From assembly GCA_030689845.1 (NCBI GenBank), contig JAUYHV010000193.1, forward strand, positions 1 to 7,235: a DNA stretch of 7,235 bases, in the 5' to 3' direction. The notes under the pieces are model-generated. The model saw nothing but the letters and a program-made list of their open reading frames with translations. It was not told where the DNA came from and did no database searches. The translations under genes and the position numbers were made by a program. The DNA is from Dehalococcoidia bacterium (GTDB lineage: Bacteria > Chloroflexota > Dehalococcoidia > JACQUA01). Each line of letters opens with the position of its first letter. The stretch's first letter is position 1. Shown piece after piece: positions 1 to 5,353 of this stretch.

Positions 1-858
1 GGCATCGGTTATGCCGGAAGCATTACCTGCGGTGACCGACCCGTCTTTTTTAAACACGGGAGGTAGAGATCCAAGGGCTTCAAGGGTTGTGTCCCTGGGA
101 TGTTCGTCGGTATCGAAAACCTGGACACCCTTTTTGGCAGGAATTTCGAGAGGGATAATTTCATCCTTGAAAAGACCTTCTTTAGCGGCTTTCAACGCCC
201 TTTTATTGCTTTCGAGGGCCAATTCATCCTGCTCCAGCCGGGTTATGCCGTATTTTTGGGCGATGTTTTCCGAGGTAATACCCATATGGTAGTTATTAAA
301 TACTTCCCAGAGTCCGTCATGTACCATGCCGTCAATCATTTCGGCGTTGAACATGCGCGCTCCCCACCGGGCTTTGTCCAGATAATAAGGAACCATGCTC
401 ATGTTTTCCATTCCGCCGGCAACGATTACCGAGGCGTCACCGCATTTGATTGCCTGGGCTGCCAGGGCAACTGCCTTCATTCCTGAAGCACAAACCTTGT
501 TTACCGTAAAGGCGTTGGACTCTTTTGGCAGGCCGGCGTATATCATCGCCTGGCGTGCCGGATTTTGACCCTGCCCTGCCTGGAGAACATTACCCATTAT
601 AACCTCATCGATCCACGTCTCTTTCAAGCCAGGGTCCCACTTTGAGAACTGTTTTTCCAGTTCGATCTGCCCATCTTTTTTAAATAATTCCGGAGCGTAG
701 TCCCTCATGGTCGAACCCTGCATGGGTCGCAGTCCGGCACGTTCAACAACTCCTTTGATAACAGCGGCGGCCAGCCTGGTGGCCGGGATGTCTTTTAGAG
801 CCCCGCCAAAATTTGCGATAGCTGTTCTAACTCCGCTTACGATTACTATTTCCTGCAT
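1..858 (-). CDS. Acetyl-CoA acetyltransferase-type thiolase with N-terminal-half insertion (partial, C-terminus outside window)
   Basis: The reading frame opens at an ATG (856-858 on the plus strand) and stays open for 286 codons to the left edge. An AAAGGA ribosome binding site lies 5 bases upstream. The protein is a thiolase, the family that condenses or cleaves acyl-CoAs (acetoacetyl-CoA thiolase or beta-ketothiolase). The N-terminal motif SGVRTAIANFGGALKD, the VIMGNVLQAGQGQNPARQA segment and the catalytic cysteine in NKVCASGMKAV (Cys123) are visible, followed by GGMENMS and the loop-domain segment ending in GNASGITDA. The His and second Cys of the C-terminal half lie outside the window. 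Compared with the neighbouring thiolase, about 35 residues are inserted after residue 43, which moves the nucleophile from about position 88 to 123. The gene lies 71 bases downstream of that paralogue on the same strand, so co-transcription is likely. Family assignment is firm; the acyl chain-length preference cannot be read. Confidence 0.95.
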   Translation of the reverse strand, partial: MQEIVIVSGVRTAIANFGGALKDIPATRLAAAVIKGVVERAGLRPMQGSTMRDYAPELFKKDGQIELEKQFSKWDPGLKETWIDEVIMGNVLQAGQGQNPARQAMIYAGLPKESNAFTVNKVCASGMKAVALAAQAIKCGDASVIVAGGMENMSMVPYYLDKARWGARMFNAEMIDGMVHDGLWEVFNNYHMGITSENIAQKYGITRLEQDELALESNKRALKAAKEGLFKDEIIPLEIPAKKGVQVFDTDEHPRDTTLEALGSLPPVFKKDGSVTAGNASGITDA

Positions 859-929
859 TGTGTTCCTTTCCCAGGGTTTATTTTAATAATGTCTGACCGG
901 ACAAATCTTTAGTAGATATTTTAATTAAC

Positions 930-2111
930 TCAGAGTCTTTCTACAATCATGCTTACTGCTTCCCCGCCTCCCAGACACAAGGAAGCCATACCTTTTTTCT
1001 TTTTTTTGTCTTTCATTATATTTAAAAGGGTAACCAGCACCCTGGCTCCGCTGCATCCTATGGGATGCCCCAGGGAGATAGCTCCTCCCCGAATGTTGAC
1101 CATTTTCTCATCGATGCCCAGCTTTTTTATTACGGCGACTGTGGACGATGCGAAAGCTTCGTTGATTTCATGAACGTCGATATCATTAATGTTCAGGCCT
1201 GCTTTTTTCAGAATTTTCGGTATGCTGTTAATAGGCGCCGCCACAACCAAATTTGTGTCTATTCCCGCCGAACCGTGAGCAACAACTCTGCCAAGGGGTT
1301 TGATCCCGAGTTTGGAAGCCCTATCTCCCGACATCAGCACCAGGGCGGCAGCGCCGTCGCTAATTTTGGAAGAGTTGCCGGCAGTTACCGTGCCGTCTTT
1401 TTTAAATGCCGGAGAAAGCAGTGACAAGGCCTCCAGTGACGTCTTTCGACGGGGAACTTCGTCGGAATCAAAGACAACCGGTGGGCCTTTCCGTTGAGGT
1501 ATTTCCACGGGTACTATCTCGTCTTTAAACTCCCCTGCCTCCATGGCTTTCTGTGCCTTCGTATATGAGTTAAGTGTAAAGTTATCCTGGTCTACCCGGG
1601 TTACGTTAAACTCCACCGCGACATTTTCAGCTGTTACGCCCATGTGGCAGTCGGCTATTATATCCCATAGTCCGTCATGGACCATTCCGTCGACGAGTTT
1701 CCCGTCCCAAAGCCTGTATCCCCCCCGGGCCTGGGGCAGGTAATACGGCACCTGGTACATATTCTCCATTCCCCCGGCAACGACTATATCGGCGTCTCCG
1801 AGGGCGATTGCCTGAGATGCCAGCATTACTGCTTTAAGACCCGAGCCGCACACTTTGTTTACAGTAATGGCTCCCACATCAACGGGCAGCCCGGCCATGA
1901 GCATAGCCTGTCTGCCAGGGTTCTGCCCCAGCCCGAACGGTAAGACATTGCCCATGATGACCTCGTTTACTTCTTCTTTGTCAATACCGGCTCTTTTAAG
2001 GGCTTCGAGGATAACGATTTTTCCAAGTTCCAGGGCGCTGACATCCTTAAGTGCGCCTCCAAAATCACCAATGGCAGTCCTGACTCCGCTGGCAATAATT
2101 ACGTCGTGCAT
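930..2111 (-). CDS. Acetyl-CoA C-acetyltransferase (thiolase), complete
   Basis: This 393-residue protein has the usual length for biosynthetic-type thiolases (EC 2.3.1.9 or 2.3.1.16 class), which are cytoplasmic enzymes of acetoacetyl-CoA formation or beta-oxidation. All catalytic elements are present: the nucleophile Cys88 in NKVCGSGLKAV, Asn317 in HEINEAFA, His349 in GHPIGCSGAR, and the second cysteine Cys379 in SLCLGGGEAVSM. The N-terminal SGVRTAIGDFGGALKD and the MVHDGLWD loop-domain segment match the neighbouring thiolase closely, so the two are paralogues. The ATG at 2109-2111 is preceded by AGGGAG with a 9-base spacer. A lysine-rich run (residues 369-373) just before the last beta-strands is encoded by an A8 homopolymer. 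The gene lies 69 bases downstream of the phosphatase gene and 71 bases upstream of the second thiolase, so all three may share a transcript. Substrate chain length is not determined. Confidence 0.97.
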   Translation of the reverse strand: MHDVIIASGVRTAIGDFGGALKDVSALELGKIVILEALKRAGIDKEEVNEVIMGNVLPFGLGQNPGRQAMLMAGLPVDVGAITVNKVCGSGLKAVMLASQAIALGDADIVVAGGMENMYQVPYYLPQARGGYRLWDGKLVDGMVHDGLWDIIADCHMGVTAENVAVEFNVTRVDQDNFTLNSYTKAQKAMEAGEFKDEIVPVEIPQRKGPPVVFDSDEVPRRKTSLEALSLLSPAFKKDGTVTAGNSSKISDGAAALVLMSGDRASKLGIKPLGRVVAHGSAGIDTNLVVAAPINSIPKILKKAGLNINDIDVHEINEAFASSTVAVIKKLGIDEKMVNIRGGAISLGHPIGCSGARVLVTLLNIMKDKKKKKGMASLCLGGGEAVSMIVERL

Positions 2112-2180
2112 GGTTGTTTACTCCCTGTAATCAGATAGTAATAAAGGTAAATATTTTATATATTTCAATTCCTTCCAGAG

Positions 2181-2837
2181 CTACGCGGATCCATCGAGGG
2201 ACTTCAGGTGGCAGGTGTCGTTTATTTTGCCGATCATGAGCATGTTACGGCGTATCTCGAAAGTGCTCACGGCGCAGTTGTCCTTTTCTATCTGCCAGAA
2301 ATGGGAAAGGTCCAAACCCATCACGTGACAGATCAAGACTACGCAGACTACTTTATGGGAAATGAGGGCAACGGTATTGTCGGGATGTTTTTCCCTTATC
2401 CTGGACAAGCCGGAAACTGCCCTTTCATGCAATTGAGAAAGGCTTTCACCTCCGGGGAATTCAGCAAGGTGGGGAGTGCGGGCCCATACATTATACAGTG
2501 CTTCGTCTCTGGTTTTGGCTTCCCCTGGAGTTAACCCCTGCCATTGACCGAAATCCATGTCTATGAAGTCTTCAAGACTGACGGGTTCATGCCCGGTGAA
2601 ACCGCCGATTATGGAAGCGGTGTGCAGTGAGCGGAGAAGAGGGCTGGTGTATACCGCTGTAATACCGAGGTTCCTTAACGCCCTGCCTGTTACATCTGCC
2701 TGCCTACGTCCCGTTTCGTTTAACTCTATGTCGAATCTGCCCCGGAACCTTTCTTCCCTGTTCCATTCCGTCTGACCGTGGCGGATAAGCACTAATTTAA
2801 AAATATTGATACCCTTTTTAGAAAAATGATCTGACAA
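2181..2837 (-). CDS. Histidine phosphatase family protein (CobC/PhoE-like, phosphoglycerate mutase fold)
   Basis: The protein belongs to the histidine phosphatase superfamily branch 1. The phospho-acceptor motif LIRHGQTEWN places the catalytic His at residue 20 of the longest frame. Further family elements are RFDIELNETGRRQA, the arginine in TSPLLRS (Arg69), MDFGQWQGLTPGE, the FPGGES segment with the likely general acid Glu131, and the second histidine in ALISHKVV (His161). The pattern is that of alpha-ribazole phosphatase (CobC) or broad-specificity phosphatases (PhoE); no cobalamin genes are next to it, so the substrate is open. The longest frame starts at a TTG (2835-2837) with no convincing ribosome binding site, giving 218 residues. 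Family members usually begin 5-8 residues before RHG. An AAAAAGGG motif lies 7 bases before an ATT codon at 2802-2804, which would give a 207-residue protein starting (M)FKLVLIRHG. The start is therefore unsettled. The gene precedes the thiolases on the same strand. Confidence 0.9.
   Translation of the reverse strand: MSDHFSKKGINIFKLVLIRHGQTEWNREERFRGRFDIELNETGRRQADVTGRALRNLGITAVYTSPLLRSLHTASIIGGFTGHEPVSLEDFIDMDFGQWQGLTPGEAKTRDEALYNVWARTPHLAEFPGGESLSQLHERAVSGLSRIREKHPDNTVALISHKVVCVVLICHVMGLDLSHFWQIEKDNCAVSTFEIRRNMLMIGKINDTCHLKSLDGSA
2812..2819 (-). promoter_or_regulatory. Possible ribosome binding site pointing to an ATT start of the phosphatase
   Basis: On the minus strand AAAAAGGG is followed after 7 bases (TATCAAT) by ATT, which is codon 12 of the longest phosphatase frame. 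The spacing is ideal for initiation. The position agrees with the usual N-terminal length of the family, while the upstream TTG has only a poor GGTAAG-like sequence before it. ATT initiation is rare in bacteria (infC is the known case), so this stays tentative. Confidence 0.35.
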
Positions 2838-2862
2838 TTTTATTTGGCTTACCGTAAAAATG

Positions 2863-2893
2863 AAAAAAGGCGTTTTGAGTGAAGGCCGTTTTT
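2863..2893 (-). terminator. Weak terminator-like hairpin between the PAC2 gene and the phosphatase gene
   Basis: An A-tract plus GGC (2863-2871) can pair with GCC plus a T-tract (2885-2893), with one mismatch and a 13-base loop. On the minus strand the hairpin is followed by TTTTTT and then further T-rich sequence, the order expected of an intrinsic terminator for the leftward PAC2 transcript. The GC part of the stem is only three pairs, so it would be inefficient at best. It lies in the 104-base gap that separates PAC2 from the phosphatase, the widest gap in the leftward arm. Confidence 0.35.
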
Positions 2894-2941
2894 ACCTCGC
2901 TTTTAATTGATAACTATTTGCCGGTCTGGTGAACGCGAATA

Positions 2942-3724
2942 TTAGTTTTCCCCTTCAACGAGGTCCTGGTAATCAACAGTGAAATCCCTGATGTATCTAC
3001 CCATAGCCTCTTTGGAAGCCTTGGAAATCTCTTCTTCTACCTGGGATGCGAGGTTTTCAAGTTCCGTTAGTTCCAGATTGAGCTGCAGTAATCCTTTTAT
3101 CTTTTCCAGGATAGCGCATGAAGCCCTGAGATTAGTGTAGGGTACGGTAAAGTTGGGTACCTCGGTCAGCAGGCACATGGCGGGAATTCTCCGCTCCTTG
3201 GCAGCCCCGAGAATCAAGCCATTCATGCCGGCTACCTGTCCTTTTTCCATGACGGGGATGTCGTACTTTTTCAAAAGGTTAGAGTCCGCCACCCTCGTGG
3301 ACGCACCCCAAACCCTGGGTTTTTCTTCTATGTGCATTCCCTCCCGAACATAAGCAGCAGCGGTATATACACGCCCGACATTGAATCTTTTTGCTATGTC
3401 CAGGACTCTGTGGGCGAATTCATATACATAGAGGTCCGGTTGATCGTCGCCTATGAAGATTACCAGGTCTTTATCGGAATCAGGAATTTCCAGGTAATAA
3501 AAATTGTTGCCGGGGAAAGTAGGATTGATAACCCTCCCTTTTTGGATAGAGACTCCTGAGGGAGAAAAATATTCACGGAGGTCGGCCTCCAGGAGGTTTT
3601 TCGCATTGAGTTTACCCCGCATAAATTCCGCAGCGCTCAGAGCGACGTTTTGGACTCCCGGCCAGGCAGCGAATAGATCCGGTTTTCTTAAAACAGCCTC
3701 TTTTTTTACTCTTGACCCTGACAT
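2942..3724 (-). CDS. PAC2 family protein (proteasome assembly chaperone-like)
   Basis: This 260-residue protein fits the PAC2 family (PF09754), known from eukaryotic proteasome assembly chaperone 2 and its archaeal relatives, and present in many bacteria without an established role. Visible family features are the early AAWPGVQNVALSAAEF segment (residues 19-34), DLVIFIGDDQP (86-96), the central strand with VGRVYTAAAY (116-125), and the signature GQVAGMNGLILGAAKERRI (162-180) followed by PAMCLLTEVP (181-190). The C-terminal part (about 203-240) is charged and heptad-like, probably helical. No signal peptide or membrane segment is seen, so it is likely cytoplasmic. The ATG at 3722-3724 has a GAAAGGTG ribosome binding site just upstream, and a promoter reads into it from the shared region with tldD. 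Its bacterial function is unknown; the divergent protease genes hint at protein turnover but do not prove it. Confidence 0.88.
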   Translation of the reverse strand: MSGSRVKKEAVLRKPDLFAAWPGVQNVALSAAEFMRGKLNAKNLLEADLREYFSPSGVSIQKGRVINPTFPGNNFYYLEIPDSDKDLVIFIGDDQPDLYVYEFAHRVLDIAKRFNVGRVYTAAAYVREGMHIEEKPRVWGASTRVADSNLLKKYDIPVMEKGQVAGMNGLILGAAKERRIPAMCLLTEVPNFTVPYTNLRASCAILEKIKGLLQLNLELTELENLASQVEEEISKASKEAMGRYIRDFTVDYQDLVEGEN

Positions 3725-3771
3725 TACACCTTTCTGGATGGAGTTTATTATAAAAGGGGGGACCAGCTTCT

Positions 3772-3800
3772 ATTTTACCTTGATTGCCTACGATTGACAA
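3772..3800 (-). promoter_or_regulatory. Sigma70-type promoter for the PAC2 gene
   Basis: On the minus strand TTGTCA (plus-strand 3795-3800) is separated by exactly 17 bases from TAAAAT (3772-3777). Each hexamer matches the consensus in five of six positions. Transcription would start near 3765 and give a leader of about 40 bases before the ATG at 3724. The -35 box overlaps that of the rightward promoter. Confidence 0.7.
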
Positions 3801-3822
3801 CATCAGCCTGGTGAGATAAACT
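3794..3822 (+). promoter_or_regulatory. Sigma70-type promoter for tldD-tldE
   Basis: A perfect TTGACA (3794-3799) is followed after 17 bases by TAAACT (3817-3822), four of six matches to TATAAT. Transcription would start near 3829 and leave a leader of about 147 bases before the tldD TTG. The -10 match is mediocre, so a regulator or a second promoter may contribute. The -35 box overlaps the leftward PAC2 promoter by five bases. Confidence 0.55.
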
Positions 3823-3825
3823 GAA

Positions 3826-3842
3826 TTGCAACGTGTTTGCAA
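3826..3842. promoter_or_regulatory. Inverted repeat TTGCAA-N5-TTGCAA, candidate operator
   Basis: TTGCAACGTGTTTGCAA holds two copies of the self-complementary hexamer TTGCAA, five bases apart. It lies right after the predicted -10 box of the tldD promoter, over the expected transcription start. A repressor binding here would block tldD and could also affect the overlapping PAC2 promoter. No regulator gene is visible in the window. Confidence 0.4.
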
Positions 3843-3845
3843 CTC

Positions 3846-3858
3846 AACTTCTCAAGTT
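3846..3858. repeat. Short inverted repeat AACTT-CTC-AAGTT in the tldD leader
   Basis: Perfect 5-base arms surround a 3-base centre, directly before an ATG at 3859. It could be a small stem in the RNA or half of a binding site. At this length it can also arise by chance. Confidence 0.3.
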
Positions 3859-3975
3859 ATGAAACAATCGACCCTCGGCGCATCGGCAACTTTGCATGAG
3901 CATGGCGGGACTTTCACAAAAGTCAGGGAATTAATATTAAAAAACATTACAGGTTTATCACGGACGGGTGCCTAA
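3859..3975 (+). CDS. Possible 38-residue leader peptide abutting tldD (uncertain)
   Basis: An ATG at 3859 opens a 38-codon frame that ends in TAA at 3973-3975, immediately followed by the TTG start of tldD in the same frame with no base between. The peptide begins MKQSTLGASATLHEHGG and ends SRTGA; it is rich in Thr, Ser, Gly and Leu and has no Cys. It lies wholly inside the predicted tldD transcript. No ribosome binding site is visible before the ATG, and a frame of this length arises often by chance, so coding is not established. If translated, it would couple translation to tldD, or could in principle be a substrate of the protease. No homologue is recognised. Confidence 0.2.
   Translation: MKQSTLGASATLHEHGGTFTKVRELILKNITGLSRTGA
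3909..3924 (+). repeat. Perfect hairpin GACTTT-CACA-AAAGTC in the tldD leader
   Basis: Six-base arms surround a 4-base loop, about 50 bases before the tldD start. No T-run follows, so it is not an intrinsic terminator. It may be a leader RNA stem or a protein binding site. A second palindrome, TTAATATTAA, lies close by at 3931-3940. Confidence 0.35.
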
Positions 3976-5352
3976 TTGCTGGATAAAGGAAATATTCGGG
4001 ACAGGATGTCCCGGGCGATTAAAAATAACAAAGCTGATTACCTTGAAATCAGGTTAGAAGAAAGCAGGAGCCGCAGGCTGTCGTTCCGGGGGAGGGAATT
4101 GGAGGACATCGGTTCAGCTTCGGGGCTTGGCTGCTGCGTCAGAGCGCTTGTAAAAGGGGGATGGGGATTTGCCAGTTTTAACAACCTGGATTTGCTGGAA
4201 GAAAAGATGGGACAGGCGGTGGCACAGGCGAGGCTGATCGGTAATGAAACCAGCAAGTTTACTTTACTGGAAGCCATTGAGGACTATGTAGATGCTCCAG
4301 TGCGGAAAAGTCCTTTTCAGTTTTCCCTTTACGAAGTAAAATCTTTAATGGATAAGTATGTCACGGTTATTTGGAGTATTCCCAAGATACAGACTTCCAT
4401 CATATTTTATGGCGACAGCGAAAAAATCGTTCATTTTGCTAACAGCGAAGGTTCCTTTATCAGGCAAAGCAGGCAGGACGTAAGCCTTCGTGTAAGCGTT
4501 GTTGCCAGGGAAGGTGGAGAGGTTCAGCAGGCTGGTATTAGCCTTGGGAGCAACGGGGATTTCGGTATAGTGGAAGGGCTTTATGGAAAAATTGAAAAAA
4601 CAGCACATAAGGCGGTTGAAATACTCTCGTCACCTAAAATAAAGGGTGGTGAAAAAACTGTCGTTCTGGACCCCATTTTGGCGGGAGTGTTTGTTCACGA
4701 GGCTTTCGGGCATCTTTCCGAATCGGACTTTATCTACGAAAACGAGAACATGCGCAAGTTGATGACCCTTGGAAGATGTTTCGGTGGAAAGCACCTGAAT
4801 ATCGTCGACGGAGCGGCAGTGCCGGGGAGAAGAGGGAGCTTTAAGTACGATGATGAAGGGGTTCCCGCGACTAAAACATATCTGATTAGCGAAGGTATCC
4901 TGGTGGGAAGGCTTCATTCGAGGGAAACAGCGGCAAAGATGGGTGAAAAAGTAACCGGCAACGCCCGGGCGGTGGATTATCGTTTCCCTCCCATAGTGCG
5001 AATGACCAATACATTTATTGAACCGGGGGAAATGTCCTTCGACCAGTTGATAGGGGATGTTAAAGATGGGGTGTACGTAAAGAACTGGTTTGGCGGCACG
5101 ACAAGCATGGAAATGTTTACTTTTTCTTCGGCGGAAGCATACCGGATACGGGGGGGCAGGGTTGAGGAGATGGTTAGGCCGGTTACATTGAGCGGTAACG
5201 TGTTCAACACTCTGGAGATGATTGACGCTGTGGGAAATGACCTGGATATGAATGAGGGAGGTGGTTGTGGTAAGGGTGGCCAGATGCCTCTTCCTGTTTC
5301 TAACGGCAGTCCTCATATAAGAATCCAAAAATGTCTGGTGGGAGGCCGTTAA
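3976..5352 (+). CDS. tldD: TldD, metal-binding subunit of the TldD/TldE protease
   Basis: This 458-residue protein belongs to the TldD/PmbA family (peptidase family U62). In Enterobacteria TldD pairs with TldE to cleave unfolded or peptide substrates, including the microcin B17 precursor and the antitoxin CcdA. The metalloprotease motif HExxxH is seen as VHEAFGHLSESD (His241, Glu242, His246). The C-terminal glycine-rich segment EGGGCGKGGQMPLP supplies Cys431, matching the family's third metal ligand. The N-terminal part (DYLEIRLEES, then the GSASGLGCCVRAL strand region at 46-58) is the usual family domain, and WFGGTTSMEMFTFSSAEAYRI near 371-391 forms part of the active-site cleft region in the family. 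It is slightly shorter than the enterobacterial proteins. The TTG start follows an in-frame stop directly and has only a weak GGGTG motif 5 bases upstream; an ATG at codon 11 is the alternative. No signal peptide, so cytoplasmic. tldE follows after one base. Confidence 0.96.
   Translation: MLDKGNIRDRMSRAIKNNKADYLEIRLEESRSRRLSFRGRELEDIGSASGLGCCVRALVKGGWGFASFNNLDLLEEKMGQAVAQARLIGNETSKFTLLEAIEDYVDAPVRKSPFQFSLYEVKSLMDKYVTVIWSIPKIQTSIIFYGDSEKIVHFANSEGSFIRQSRQDVSLRVSVVAREGGEVQQAGISLGSNGDFGIVEGLYGKIEKTAHKAVEILSSPKIKGGEKTVVLDPILAGVFVHEAFGHLSESDFIYENENMRKLMTLGRCFGGKHLNIVDGAAVPGRRGSFKYDDEGVPATKTYLISEGILVGRLHSRETAAKMGEKVTGNARAVDYRFPPIVRMTNTFIEPGEMSFDQLIGDVKDGVYVKNWFGGTTSMEMFTFSSAEAYRIRGGRVEEMVRPVTLSGNVFNTLEMIDAVGNDLDMNEGGGCGKGGQMPLPVSNGSPHIRIQKCLVGGR
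5340..5345 (+). promoter_or_regulatory. Ribosome binding site fixing the TTG start of tldE
   Basis: GGGAGG lies inside the last codons of tldD, with an 8-base spacer to the TTG at 5354. Its strength and spacing support TTG as the true start, and its location suggests coupled translation of the two subunits. Confidence 0.8.
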
Positions 5353-5353
5353 A

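Noticed and set aside
888..908. Imperfect palindrome TGTC-N6-GACA between the thiolase genes
   Set aside because: Four-base arms are too short to stand out, and no T-run or promoter accompanies them.
2112..2180. Possible promoter (TTGAAA and A/T-rich sequence) before the complete thiolase
   Set aside because: A -35-like TTGAAA exists, but no good -10 lies 16-18 bases away; the A/T-rich gap alone is not enough.
2208..2534. Plus-strand open frame of 108 codons opposite the phosphatase gene
   Set aside because: The opposite strand carries the full histidine phosphatase motif set, so this frame is a shadow.
3612..3842. Minus-strand frame reaching from the PAC2 gene into the intergenic region
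   Set aside because: It overlaps the PAC2 start in another frame, would cross the predicted PAC2 promoter, and shows no protein-like features.
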